Shown here piece by piece: positions 43,475 through 52,094 of a stretch of 64,000 bases of DNA; within the stretch, counting starts at the first letter, position 1; every line of letters begins with the position of its first letter. Source of the stretch: UBA2020 sp964551435 (lineage in GTDB: Bacteria > Pseudomonadota > Alphaproteobacteria > Micavibrionales > UBA2020); contig CAZKBS010000009.1 in the NCBI GenBank assembly GCA_964551435.1, positions 1 to 64,000 of the forward strand, in the 5' to 3' direction. The translations under genes and the position numbers were made by a program. Below the pieces are notes generated by a model, which worked only from the letters and a program-made list of their open reading frames with translations, did no database searches and was not told the DNA's origin.

Positions 43475-44281
43475 ATGCAGGTTCGCCGCTTGATACAGGG
43501 CCGCACGCCGCTACTGGTCAGTATTCCGCATATGGGCACCTATCTGCCCCCCGATATCCGCGCGCGGCTGAATGATACGGGGCGCGCGCTGCCGGATACT
43601 GACTGGCATCTTGACCGTTTGTATGATTTTGCGGTGGATATGGGGGCGGGCGTTCTGATGTCCACCCATTCGCGCTATGTCGTCGATTTGAACCGCGCGC
43701 AGGAAGATACGGATTTGTATCCGGGACAGGTTAAAACGGGGCTCTGCCCGCTGCAAACCTTTGATGGCGAGGATATCTATGCCGAAGGCGAAGCGCCGGA
43801 CGGTATCGAGAAGCTGAACCGGATTGCCGCCTATTGGCTCCCCTATCACGAAACGCTGGCGGCGGAGCTTGCGCGCCTCAAATCCGAATACGGCTATGCG
43901 ATTTTATACGACGCCCATTCCATCCGCGCCGAAGTGCCGCGGCTGTTCGACGGGCGGCTGTGGGATTTGAACCTCGGCACGGCGCATGATACCAGCTGCG
44001 ATGCAGATATGTCGCAGGCGGCTCTGGCGGCGGCGTCATCGGGCGGCTATTCGGCGGTGCTGAACAAACGCTTTGTCGGCGGGTATATCACGCGCGGCTA
44101 TGGCCGCCCTGCTGACAATATCCATGCCATCCAGATGGAGCTCATCTGGGATTTATACATGGATAGCGGCGCGCCTTATCATTACCGCGAAGAGAAGGCG
44201 GACAGGCTGAAGCCGGTTTTGACGTCGGTTTTGCAATCGCTGCTCGATTGGGGCAAGGGCCGCTACGGCAATCAAGCTTAG
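43475..44281 (+). CDS. hutG: N-formylglutamate amidohydrolase
   Basis: A 268-residue metal-dependent hydrolase that releases formate from N-formylglutamate, the last step of the five-step histidine pathway. Family marks include VSIPHMGTYLPPDI, DWHLDRLYDFA, LYDAHSIR and the C-terminal GYITRGYGRPADNIHAIQMEL. It is the formylglutamase type, which needs HutF, and HutF is encoded nearby. Its stop overlaps the end of hutI on the other strand by four bases. Confidence 0.94.
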   Translation: MQVRRLIQGRTPLLVSIPHMGTYLPPDIRARLNDTGRALPDTDWHLDRLYDFAVDMGAGVLMSTHSRYVVDLNRAQEDTDLYPGQVKTGLCPLQTFDGEDIYAEGEAPDGIEKLNRIAAYWLPYHETLAAELARLKSEYGYAILYDAHSIRAEVPRLFDGRLWDLNLGTAHDTSCDADMSQAALAAASSGGYSAVLNKRFVGGYITRGYGRPADNIHAIQMELIWDLYMDSGAPYHYREEKADRLKPVLTSVLQSLLDWGKGRYGNQA

Positions 44282-45501
44282 CCCGCAAATCCGTGCCATT
44301 CGCCGTCTTTAACGACGCCCATGGCAGGATTATTGCCGAAAACATAGCACAAATCGCGCGGATGCGTGATATCCCACAAAACGAAATCGGCAACCTTGCC
44401 CACTTCCAGCGTGCCCAGATGATCTTGCCAGCCAAGGGCGCGCGCAGCGTGGCGGGTCGCCCCAGCCAGCGCCTCTTCGGGTGTCAGGCGGAACAGCGTG
44501 CAGGCCATATTCAGCATCAACGGCAACGACAGGCACGGCGATGTGCCAGGGTTATGGTCGGTTGCAATCGCCATGGGCACGCCATGCGCGCGCAGCAAGT
44601 CCACAGGCGGCAACTGCTTTTCGCGCAGAAAATAAAACGCGCCCGGCAGCAGTACGGCGACGGTGCCCGCGGCTTTCATTGCTTTCACGCCATCCTCGTC
44701 CAGATATTCCAGATGGTCGGCAGACAGCGCCTGATACTGCGCGGCCAGCCGTGTGCCATGCAGGTTCGAAAGCTGTTCCGCGTGCAATTTGACGGGCAGG
44801 CTCAGAAGGCGCGCGGCATCGAAAACGCGCTGTACCTGTCCGGTGGAAAAGGCGATATGTTCACAAAAGGCATCGACGGCATCGACCAGCCCTTCGGCCG
44901 CGAGGGCGGGCAGCATGGTTTCGCACACAAGATCAATATAATCATCCGCGCGGTCTTTATATTCCGGCGGCAGTGCGTGCGCCCCCAGAAATGTGCGCTG
45001 TACGCGAAAGCCGTAATCATCGCGCAGGCGCGTGGCCACGCGCAGCAATTTACGCTCGCTGTCGAGGTCGAGGCCGTAGCCGGATTTGATTTCAAAGGAC
45101 GTCACCCCCTGCCGGAACAGCGTCAGCAGTCGAAAGAGCGTCTGATCAAAGATTTTATCCTCGGATGTGTCCCGCACGCTCTTGACCGTCGAGGCAATGC
45201 CGCCGCCCGCACGGGCGATATCTTCGTAGGAAACGCCCTGCAGGCGCTGTTCAAATTCATGCGCGCGGCTGCCGGCATAGGCCAGATGGGTATGGCAGTC
45301 GATTAGCCCGGGCGTGGCCCATTTGCCTTCGCCGTCCAGCACGTATTCGGACAGGTTTTCATGCGGCAGCGCCAGTTCTTCCACGGGGCCCAGCCAAGTG
45401 ACGCGGCCATCCTTGATGCCGACGGCAGCGTTATTGATAATCCCGTATCCGGTATCCGCCATGGTGGCGATGTGCAGGTTTTTCCAGAGCGTATCAAACA
45501 T
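44278..45501 (-). CDS. hutI: Imidazolonepropionase
   Basis: A 407-residue amidohydrolase that opens the imidazolone ring to give N-formimino-glutamate. The metal-binding motif DCHTHLAYAGSRAHEFEQRL is at the start of the barrel, SGYGLDLDSERKLLRV follows, then the later His/Asp ligands (ATDHNPGTSPCLS). ATG 45501 has AAAGG upstream on the minus strand and gives the normal start FDTLWKN; upstream frame to 45561 was rejected. It is on the opposite strand to hutUHG and divergent from hutF. Confidence 0.95.
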   Translation of the reverse strand: MFDTLWKNLHIATMADTGYGIINNAAVGIKDGRVTWLGPVEELALPHENLSEYVLDGEGKWATPGLIDCHTHLAYAGSRAHEFEQRLQGVSYEDIARAGGGIASTVKSVRDTSEDKIFDQTLFRLLTLFRQGVTSFEIKSGYGLDLDSERKLLRVATRLRDDYGFRVQRTFLGAHALPPEYKDRADDYIDLVCETMLPALAAEGLVDAVDAFCEHIAFSTGQVQRVFDAARLLSLPVKLHAEQLSNLHGTRLAAQYQALSADHLEYLDEDGVKAMKAAGTVAVLLPGAFYFLREKQLPPVDLLRAHGVPMAIATDHNPGTSPCLSLPLMLNMACTLFRLTPEEALAGATRHAARALGWQDHLGTLEVGKVADFVLWDITHPRDLCYVFGNNPAMGVVKDGEWHGFAG

Positions 45502-45503
45502 GG

Positions 45504-45555
45504 CTTGGCCTTTTGTGGGGTCGGATATACATTTATAAAAGATTTTTTGGCCAAG
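45504..45555. promoter_or_regulatory. hutI/hutF divergent promoter region with inverted repeat
   Basis: The 71-bp gap between hutI and hutF contains perfect 7-bp inverted arms CTTGGCC (45504-45510) and GGCCAAG (45549-45555) around an AT-rich core that includes GATATACATTTAT. The core resembles half of the HutC operator pattern. No hutC gene is in the window. The assignment is speculative. Confidence 0.3.
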
Positions 45556-45572
45556 GAACATGGAATACCCGC

Positions 45573-46955
45573 ATGACCACGATTTTCGCCCCGCAAGCGC
45601 TGTTGCCCGATGGCTGGGCCGATAACGTCCTTATCGAATGTGACAAGGACGGCTGGATTGTCGGCGTGGACAGTTTCAAATCGGCCGCGCCTTCGGGTGG
45701 TGATGTGGATATTGTGGCGGGGCCGCTGGTGCCGGGGATGCCGAACGTGCATTCCCATGCTTTCCAGCGGGCGATGGCAGGCCTGACGGAGCGTGCGAGC
45801 GGCAAGAAAGATAACTTCTGGAGCTGGCGCGAAACCATGTACCGCTTCCTCGCCTTCCTGACGCCGGAGGATATGGAGGCGCTGGCCGCCCATGTCTATA
45901 TCGAGATGCTGAAGGCCGGATATACCACCGTGGGTGAATTTCACTATATCCACCACGATGCCGCTGGAAAGCCCTATGCCGACCCCGCCGCGATGTCGCG
46001 CCAGATGATCCGCGCGGCGCTTGAAACCGGTATCGGTATCACGCATATGCCTGTGCTGTATGCGCATGGCGGCTTTGGCGAAAAACCCCCTGCCGAGGGG
46101 CAAAAGCGTTTTATTAGCGATGTGGGCGGCGTGATGCGGATTGTCGAAAATCTGTATGGCGAATTCGGCGGCGTGCCGCAGGTCACCATCGGTTTCGCCC
46201 ATCACTCCCTGCGTGCGGTATCGCCCGCGATGCTGCGCGAAGGCACGGCGGCGGTGCGAAAACTGCTGCCGGATGCGCCCATTCATATCCACGCCGCCGA
46301 ACAAACGGCGGAGGTGGAGGGCTGCCTTGAATGGGCAGGCAAACGGCCTGTCGAATGGTTGCTTGAAAATGCCGCGCCGGATGAAAAATGGTGCTTTATC
46401 CACTGCACGCATATGACGGCGGAAGAAACCGCGGCACTGGCGGCATCTGGCGTTGTGGCGGGTTTGTGCCCGACCACCGAAGCGAATTTAGGCGACGGCG
46501 TTTTTCCGCTGGTGGATTATTTTCAGGCAGGCGGACGCTTCGCGATCGGCTCCGACAGTCATATCAGCGTGAATATGGTCGAAGAGTTGCGCTGGCTCGA
46601 GTACGTGCAGCGGCTTTTGCGCCGCGAACGCACGATTATCAAAGACCATGAATTGCCGTCCGTCGGCGCGATGCTGTTTGAAAAGGCGACGCAGGGCGGG
46701 GCGCAGGCGCTGGGCCGTAAATGCGGGCGCATTGAAATCGGCCACCGCGCCGATTTCGTCGTGCTTGACCCTGACATGGGCGTGATGACGGGCAAGCTGC
46801 GCGATCATATTCTTGATACCGCGATTTTTGCGGCCAGCCGCAACCCCGTCAAAGACGTCATGGCCGGCGGGCGCTGGGTGGTGCAAAACGGCCATCACAA
46901 ACGCGAGGAGCAAAGCCGCGCCCGTTTCCGCGAAGTACTGGCGAAGCTCACGTAA
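45573..46955 (+). CDS. hutF: Formimidoylglutamate deiminase
   Basis: A 460-residue amidohydrolase that converts N-formimino-glutamate to N-formylglutamate with release of ammonia; HutG then acts on the product. The metal site is NVHSHAFQRAMAGL near residue 57, TVGEFHYIHHD and HAAEQTAEVEGC follow, and GSDSHISVNMVEELRW is the later Asp/His region. ATG 45573 begins TTIFAPQALLPDGW as expected. The ribosome-binding site is weak (AAGGA 17 bases upstream), so the start is likely but not certain. Confidence 0.94.
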   Translation: MTTIFAPQALLPDGWADNVLIECDKDGWIVGVDSFKSAAPSGGDVDIVAGPLVPGMPNVHSHAFQRAMAGLTERASGKKDNFWSWRETMYRFLAFLTPEDMEALAAHVYIEMLKAGYTTVGEFHYIHHDAAGKPYADPAAMSRQMIRAALETGIGITHMPVLYAHGGFGEKPPAEGQKRFISDVGGVMRIVENLYGEFGGVPQVTIGFAHHSLRAVSPAMLREGTAAVRKLLPDAPIHIHAAEQTAEVEGCLEWAGKRPVEWLLENAAPDEKWCFIHCTHMTAEETAALAASGVVAGLCPTTEANLGDGVFPLVDYFQAGGRFAIGSDSHISVNMVEELRWLEYVQRLLRRERTIIKDHELPSVGAMLFEKATQGGAQALGRKCGRIEIGHRADFVVLDPDMGVMTGKLRDHILDTAIFAASRNPVKDVMAGGRWVVQNGHHKREEQSRARFREVLAKLT

Positions 46956-47089
46956 ATATACATAATCAGATAATTATCGTAATAATTATGCCGCATCGGA
47001 CGCATTTTTTGTGCGATAGCGGCTGGTCATGCGCGGACTCTTTTCCTAATATCTAATTCTTGCAAAAAAGAATCAGGAGTTACCCCGCG

Positions 47090-48292
47090 ATGGATTTGCG
47101 CATACCCCGCACGCCCGAAGACGATGCCGGCGGCCCGCCGCTCAACCTTGCCGCGGCGATTGCCGAATTCTATACGGAATTCCCCGAACATCAGAACGAT
47201 GTATTCATCCTCAACCATCAGGCGCATGCGCGCGGCCGCGACGCCGTCGATAGCATCGCGCCGCAGATCGCCGCGCTCCAGCAGCGCCATCCGGAAGCAA
47301 AAACCTCCATGGCGAAATCAATGGCGCTGGGCGGGTTCGAAGGCAAGCTGCCGATGAGCGTGAATATTTCTGAATCCATGTTCAACCAGAAAGCCGAAAG
47401 CGTGATTTACGGACGCATCGTTATTCCGGCGGGCGACCAGTTCAGCGCGACGCTGCTGAAGTCCATTTTCGTGGCAGGCGACCACCAGCCCAACAGCCGT
47501 TTTCCGACGATGGCTGCGGAATATAACAATACCGAAATGTGGCAGCGCTACGTGCTTGACCATGAACTTGGCCATGCGGTGACCATGCTCAAAATCAACA
47601 AACAAAGCATGAAAACCAGCAGCTTCGGCAACAAAGCCGAATGCGAGGCCGATGCCTATGCGATGATACGCCACTATCAGCGTTACGGCAGCCAGAGCAC
47701 ATTCCCCGAATATGTGCGCGATCTGCGTAACATGAACGCGGTGCATAAAATGGACGTCACGCACTGGACGTCACGCGCCGTACAGCAGGTGATTGACCTT
47801 AACAAACAGGGCCAGCTGCAAAATCTGACGCCGCAGCAGGCGCGCGATCTTGCTGTTAAAATTGCCGAACAAACGCATTTGTCCACCGATGCCGAAAGCA
47901 ATATCGGCCAGGCGTTCAAACCGCTGGTGATGGCGATGGCTTCGAAAAAATTGCCGGAAGGTGATCGCGTGATGACCTTGATCGAATCTGCGGCGCGCAT
48001 TGGCGCCGAAACGCAATCGCCCGCGGTGCTGGAAATTTGCAAACTCTACATCCAGCGTATCGGTCATTATGCGCCGCCTCAGCTGCCGCAAACCAAAACG
48101 CCGGAGGCTTTGCGCGCCATGGCGGAAAACGTGAAGGCGATGTCCACCCGCGTCTTGCAAAGCGAACCGGTCGTCACTGGCCTTGGCCGCATTTTCCGTG
48201 ACGCGATGATCGATGCGCAGTCCGGCGCGCACCGCCCGCCGCCGAACGATAACCGCAAGCAGCCGCCAAAACCGCCCAAGCCGCCGCGCTAA
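47090..48292 (+). CDS. Uncharacterised HELGH zinc metalloprotease-like protein
   Basis: A 400-residue protein with HELGH at 158-162, preceded by WQRYVLDHELGHAVTM, and a possible third zinc ligand Glu184 in NKAECEADAYAMIRH about 22 residues later. The arrangement is that of gluzincin-type metalloproteases, but no named family fits that I can tell. No signal peptide or membrane helix is visible, so it looks cytosolic. Helical regions surround the motif, and the C-terminus (about 375-400) is Pro/Lys-rich. ATG 47090 has AGGAG 10 bases upstream. It stands alone between hutF and a hydrolase gene on the other strand. Confidence 0.75.
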   Translation: MDLRIPRTPEDDAGGPPLNLAAAIAEFYTEFPEHQNDVFILNHQAHARGRDAVDSIAPQIAALQQRHPEAKTSMAKSMALGGFEGKLPMSVNISESMFNQKAESVIYGRIVIPAGDQFSATLLKSIFVAGDHQPNSRFPTMAAEYNNTEMWQRYVLDHELGHAVTMLKINKQSMKTSSFGNKAECEADAYAMIRHYQRYGSQSTFPEYVRDLRNMNAVHKMDVTHWTSRAVQQVIDLNKQGQLQNLTPQQARDLAVKIAEQTHLSTDAESNIGQAFKPLVMAMASKKLPEGDRVMTLIESAARIGAETQSPAVLEICKLYIQRIGHYAPPQLPQTKTPEALRAMAENVKAMSTRVLQSEPVVTGLGRIFRDAMIDAQSGAHRPPPNDNRKQPPKPPKPPR

Positions 48293-48309
48293 ACCGGCGA
48301 ATATTTTGG

Positions 48310-49086
48310 TTAAATCAGATGCTGCCGGCACCAGAGCATGATGGTTTCGACGACCAGAAGCGCGTCATCGGCGCGGTTTTCGAATAAATGCGTGGCGTCG
48401 TCATCAAGGCGGATCAGTTCCGCCTCCGCCTTTTTTGCCGCCCGCGCCACGATGGTTTCTGCATTGTCGTAGCTGACGATGCGGTCATGCGGGGCGTGGA
48501 ACACCATCAGTTTTTGCGTGAGTGCCGCCGTATCTTCGGCGACGCGCTGCGACAGCATATCGGGCACAAAATGTGCGCCGAAATGGTGCGGCGTGCCGAG
48601 CACATTGATGGTCGCACCTGCTGCCGTTTCCTCGATATCGCCGTTACGGCGGAATTTGGCGATAATCGCTGCCGGGTCGGCGGGAGAGCCGATGGTGGCA
48701 ACCAACCCAACCGCAGGCATCTGCTGAACGGCGGATAATGCCGCCGTGCCGCTGATGCTGTGGCCGATGAGTATTTTCGGTGCGGCGTATTCTGCGGCCA
48801 GAAAATCATAGGCGGCGCGCATATCGCCAAGGCGGGTGGTGAAATTGGTATCGACGGCCTTTCCTTCGCTGCCGCCGACGCCCGTGACATCGAAACGCAG
48901 CATGGCGACGCCGTCTTCTGCCAGGGCGCGGCAGACTTTGGCCGCCGCATGGGTTTCCTTGGGGCAGGTGAAACAGGGGCCGAAAATGCCATAGAACAGT
49001 GGCGCGTCTGCGGGCGCGTCCAGAATGCCCGACAGCATCTGTCCGCGTCCGTTAGGAAATGTGATTTTTGTGCTTGTGCGTGTCAT
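48310..49086 (-). CDS. Alpha/beta hydrolase, OsmC-linked type
   Basis: A 258-residue hydrolase with GHSISG (nucleophile elbow), FGPCFTCPKETHAAAKVCRALAEDGVAMLRFDVTGVGGSEG, and the later ATIGSPADP and HAPHDRIVSYDNAE segments. This is the pattern of the hydrolase half of the alpha/beta hydrolase-OsmC fusion proteins; here the OsmC half is absent. No signal peptide. A terminator separates it from the upstream gene, so it has its own promoter. Confidence 0.85.
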   Translation of the reverse strand: MTRTSTKITFPNGRGQMLSGILDAPADAPLFYGIFGPCFTCPKETHAAAKVCRALAEDGVAMLRFDVTGVGGSEGKAVDTNFTTRLGDMRAAYDFLAAEYAAPKILIGHSISGTAALSAVQQMPAVGLVATIGSPADPAAIIAKFRRNGDIEETAAGATINVLGTPHHFGAHFVPDMLSQRVAEDTAALTQKLMVFHAPHDRIVSYDNAETIVARAAKKAEAELIRLDDDATHLFENRADDALLVVETIMLWCRQHLI

Positions 49087-49107
49087 GGCGCGATTATAAA
49101 TAAAACC

Positions 49108-49142
49108 AAAAGCCGCAAGCAATAAAAATGCTTGCGGCTTTG
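49108..49142. terminator. Terminator after the charged secreted protein gene
   Basis: AAAAGCCGCAAGCA, a 7-nt loop, then TGCTTGCGGCTTT. On the minus strand a T-rich tail follows, so it ends the transcript whose stop is at 49164. Confidence 0.82.
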
Positions 49143-49163
49143 GTGTATCAATCAGTAGGGGTA

Positions 49164-49826
49164 TTATTCGGCAGCGGGCATCGCTTCTTCGGTTTTGGCG
49201 GGGGCGGCATCTGTGCTGCTGCCTTCCGCTTTTCCGCCTTTGCGGAATTCGCCGCGCTTTTTGAACTCGCCATCTTTGCCTTTATAGTCGCCCCATTTGC
49301 CGCCGCGCTTTTCAACGCGCTCGCGCATTTTCTTTTTGAAGGCTTCCTGCTCTTCTGGGCTCATGCTTTCAAATTTGGCTTTTTGTTCCTGATGCCACTG
49401 TTCACGCAGCTTTTTATGGCGCTCTTTCAGTGCGGCTTTTTGCTCGTCGCTGAGGGCGTCATACGATGCGCGGGCTTTTTCACGGGCAGCCTGTTTGTCC
49501 GCATCGCTCATGGCCTCCCACGATTTGCGTTTCTCATCCATATAAGCCTGACGCTGTTCGGCGTTCATGCCTTCGAGTTTGGAGAGTTCCTCCTCGCTCG
49601 GGATGGCGAAGCCGCGGCCGCCTTTGACGCTTTTTTCACCTTTGGCGCGGCGCTCTTTTTTCCAGTTCTTGTCGCCGCCGGAAGCAGCATCTTCGGCTTT
49701 TTCGGCGCTCTTGGCCTGTTCCTGCGGTGCGGTGTCTTCCGCGGCTGCAACGGACGAAAAAGCAAGGCCGAAGGTCAGCGCCAGCGCGGGCAGCGAAGCA
49801 ATCATCAGGGGGGCTTTGAAGAACAT
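49164..49826 (-). CDS. Secreted charged helical protein, DUF3106-like
   Basis: A 220-residue exported protein. A signal peptide ends about residue 29 (SSVAAA). The mature chain is very rich in Lys, Glu and Arg with repeated helical segments such as LSDEQKAALKERHKKLREQW and MSPEEQEAFKKKMRERVEKRGG, a pattern reminiscent of DUF3106 and of Spy/CpxP-like envelope chaperones. Cysteine is absent. AAGGAG precedes ATG 49826 on the minus strand. It is divergent from the sigma factor gene, so it may be a target of that regulator. Confidence 0.7.
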   Translation of the reverse strand: MFFKAPLMIASLPALALTFGLAFSSVAAAEDTAPQEQAKSAEKAEDAASGGDKNWKKERRAKGEKSVKGGRGFAIPSEEELSKLEGMNAEQRQAYMDEKRKSWEAMSDADKQAAREKARASYDALSDEQKAALKERHKKLREQWHQEQKAKFESMSPEEQEAFKKKMRERVEKRGGKWGDYKGKDGEFKKRGEFRKGGKAEGSSTDAAPAKTEEAMPAAE

Positions 49827-49901
49827 ATTTATTACTCCTTTGATTTATATAGAAATTCTTTTGGCGGTTGTTGTGCGCCTTCCCCTATGTCACGAGGCTA
49901 C

Positions 49902-49927
49902 GGAACAAACCATGCGCGAAAAAGGTT
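49902..49927 (+). promoter_or_regulatory. EcfG-like promoter motif upstream of the sigma gene
   Basis: GGAAC at 49902-49906, 17 bases, then GGTT at 49924-49927. This is one base from the alphaproteobacterial general-stress consensus GGAAC-N16/17-CGTT. It lies about 150 bases before the sigma gene on the plus strand. A single near-match in an intergenic region is weak evidence. Confidence 0.35.
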
Positions 49928-50073
49928 TAAAAAAACGTGCCTATATCATACATAAAAACCAGCGCCCGCGCAGGATTTTACGGGGGGCTTCGTGCCAAAA
50001 ATGGTATAGGCCCGAACGCCGCAAAACCCCAGGGGGCATATCAGTGTTGCAGCTCAGACCTTCGGACAGGCGG

Positions 50074-50682
50074 ATGCAGGAGCCTTTGAACATAACCCAA
50101 AGCATGGACGAGGCCCGTGATGACGCCCAGCTCATGTCCCGTATCGCCGCTGGCGACCAGCGTGCCCTGCAGGCGCTTATGCAGCGCCATCTGGGCCGCA
50201 CCGTTCGTCTGGCCGCGCGCTTGCTCGGTAGCACGGCCGCCGCAGAGGATGTGGCGCAGGACGCCTTCATCCGCGTCTGGAAACACGCTGACCGCTGGCA
50301 AGACCCGGACGAGGCGGGCGCCAAATTTTCAACCTGGCTTTACCGCATCGTGCTTAACCTCTGCATTGACGAGAAGCGAAAAAAGACTTTCGGCAATATC
50401 GATGACGTGCCCGAACAAGCCGATAGCACACCCGACGCCGAACGCCAGATGCAGCGGCGCGAACAATCCGCGCGCGTGCAGGCTGCGCTTGCCGAACTGC
50501 CGGAGCGTCAGCGCGCCGCTTTCGTTTTGTGCTTTTACGAAGATTTTTCAAACCGCGAAGCCGCGGACATGCTGGGTATCAGCGTCAAGGCGCTGGAGTC
50601 CCTGCTGGTGCGGGCCCGCAAAACCCTGCGCGACCTTTTGCAGGGCGAGCGGGACGGCAGCGAACAAAGCATCGGGGGATAA
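50074..50682 (+). CDS. ECF-type RNA polymerase sigma factor
   Basis: A 202-residue sigma-70-family protein of the ECF class. Region 2 is LMQRHLGRTVRLAARLLGSTAAAEDVAQDAFIRVWKHADRW (about residues 35-75); region 4 is LAELPERQRAAFVLCFYEDFSNREAADMLGISVKALESLLVRARKTLRDLL (about 138-188). Sigma-3 is absent, as expected. The frame is open for 500 bases further upstream, but only the last part is sigma-like; ATG 50074 or ATG 50104 are the likely starts and neither has an ideal ribosome-binding site. The next two genes follow closely as an operon: anti-sigma candidate and periplasmic sensor. Confidence 0.9.
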   Translation: MQEPLNITQSMDEARDDAQLMSRIAAGDQRALQALMQRHLGRTVRLAARLLGSTAAAEDVAQDAFIRVWKHADRWQDPDEAGAKFSTWLYRIVLNLCIDEKRKKTFGNIDDVPEQADSTPDAERQMQRREQSARVQAALAELPERQRAAFVLCFYEDFSNREAADMLGISVKALESLLVRARKTLRDLLQGERDGSEQSIGG

Positions 50683-50685
50683 GCC

Positions 50686-51147
50686 ATGATGACACGCGAA
50701 GAGATGAATGAACTGCTGGACATATATAGTGCCGATTTGTCGCGCTGGCCGCAGGACAAGATGAAAGACGCGCTGACGTTGACGCAGCACGATGGCGCCG
50801 CCCGCGCCGATTTCGATGCCGCGCTGGCGCTCGAACAAACGCTGCGCGGTTATGCCCCCGCGCAGGCAAAGCTGGATGTGCTCGAAGCGCGTATTCTGGC
50901 GGCTGTAGATGATATACCGTCCGCGGCAACGTCTGCGGGGAAGCGGGCATCTGAAGGCGGTTTTTTCCGCTGGCGTCCGGCGTATATTTTCGCCCCTTCT
51001 GGCGGCTTGCTTGCGGCGGCGGTTTTTGGTTTTATCGTGGGCATGCAGCCTGCGGTAAAGCAGGAGCATCTGATGAATCCGGTTTATTATCAAACCGAAC
51101 AGATTTTGGCGGATGACAGCGCGCTTTATGACGGGAGAATTTTCTAA
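50686..51147 (+). CDS. Membrane anti-sigma factor candidate
   Basis: A 153-residue protein with a cytosolic N-terminal part (to about residue 95), one membrane helix near 99-120 (FAPSGGLLAAAVFGFIVGM), and a short periplasmic tail. Its place between the sigma gene (3 bases away) and the periplasmic sensor gene suggests an anti-sigma role. It lacks the zinc-binding HxxxCxxC of ZAS anti-sigmas, so binding would be of another kind. I could not assign the family from sequence alone. Confidence 0.65.
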   Translation: MMTREEMNELLDIYSADLSRWPQDKMKDALTLTQHDGAARADFDAALALEQTLRGYAPAQAKLDVLEARILAAVDDIPSAATSAGKRASEGGFFRWRPAYIFAPSGGLLAAAVFGFIVGMQPAVKQEHLMNPVYYQTEQILADDSALYDGRIF

Positions 51148-51837
51148 ATGAAACAGCAAAAACTGACCATCGTGCTGGCCGCCGCGCTGTTTTTATCGCT
51201 GTCGGTAAACTTCTTTCTGGCCGGATTGATGATTGGCGATGCCGTCACGCCTGCGGCGGCCCCCGGGGGAAAAGAGGCTTCTCGCAGTGCCGACAACCGC
51301 GACAGCCGCCGCGCCGAATGGCAGAAGCGTGAACAGCAACTGCATGCGGCACTGAATGACGCCGACCGCGAGATCATGCTGACGGTCAAACAGAAATACG
51401 ATCCGCTGTTCAACGAACTGCGCGCGGATCTGGACAAGGCGCGTGCAGCCGTTGCCGCCGCGATGGAAGCCGAGCCGGTGGATGAAGCCATATTGGACGA
51501 TGCCATCGCGGCAGAGGCGGCGATTAAATCCCGCATTTTGCAGGAAATGACGGCGGCGCGTATCCAGACGTTGGAACAGCTGTCCCCCGAAGGCCGCAAG
51601 CTTTTGCGTGAAATGATGCCCGCGCGCCGCGGCTTTGGCCGCGGCGGGGAAGACCGTCCGCGTCGGCCCGAAGGCCGCCGCCCGCCGCCGCCCCCGCACG
51701 GGGCGAAAAACGCGGATATGCCGCCGCAAGGTGGGCCTGTGCCTGACGCGGGGGATGCGCCCGATGTTCCGGATATGCCGCCCGAAGTGCGCGAAGAGCT
51801 GCAATTGCCTGCGATGCCGCAGCCGGAGGCGCCGTAA
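51148..51837 (+). CDS. Metal_resist-type periplasmic sensor protein
   Basis: A 229-residue protein with an N-terminal membrane anchor (about 7-30) and a periplasmic helical domain of the heavy-metal-sensor/Metal_resist family: SDREEMLTVKQKY-like text at DREIMLTVKQKYDPLFNELRADLDKARAAV, then a long helix ending LSPEGRKLLREMMPARR. Proteins of this kind (CnrX, ZraP relatives) sense metals or misfolding. There is no Cys and few His, so metal binding is uncertain. The C-terminal 65 residues are a Gly/Pro-rich tail. It starts immediately after the previous stop (TAAATG). Confidence 0.8.
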   Translation: MKQQKLTIVLAAALFLSLSVNFFLAGLMIGDAVTPAAAPGGKEASRSADNRDSRRAEWQKREQQLHAALNDADREIMLTVKQKYDPLFNELRADLDKARAAVAAAMEAEPVDEAILDDAIAAEAAIKSRILQEMTAARIQTLEQLSPEGRKLLREMMPARRGFGRGGEDRPRRPEGRRPPPPPHGAKNADMPPQGGPVPDAGDAPDVPDMPPEVREELQLPAMPQPEAP

Positions 51838-51919
51838 GCACGGGGCAGGGGCTTGCCTTTCTGCTGGAATTATTGCTATCATCTTGAAAAATAATCCCAA
51901 AACAACGGAGTACCTTGCC

Positions 51920-52075
51920 GTGAAAAAAATGAAAAAATGGATTCAGGTTCTGGCTTTGGCGGCTGTTCTTGTCGCGCCGCTCAGCGCGTGCAACACGATA
52001 GAGGGCCTTGGCCGTGATACCAAAGCGGCGGGCGATGCCCTGACGGGTGCCGCGCGCGATAACAAAGGTTATTGA
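51920..52075 (+). CDS. Entericidin A/B-family small lipoprotein
   Basis: A 51-residue lipoprotein. The signal peptide ends with lipobox LSAC (Cys24), followed by NTIEGLGRDTKAAGDALTGAARDN, which is the entericidin pattern. Entericidins are small envelope lipoproteins, originally a toxin-antidote pair in E. coli; alphaproteobacterial copies are widespread single genes linked to stress. GTG 51920 was chosen because CGGAG sits 10 bases upstream; ATG 51929 is the alternative. It is 82 bases after the sensor gene. Confidence 0.85.
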   Translation: MKKMKKWIQVLALAAVLVAPLSACNTIEGLGRDTKAAGDALTGAARDNKGY

Positions 52076-52094
52076 TCGCCTATCAAGATAAAAC

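Noticed and set aside
49567..50073. Upstream extension of the ECF sigma frame
   Set aside because: The frame stays open, but the text overlaps the divergent secreted-protein gene and is not sigma-like; the sigma fold begins after about 50074.
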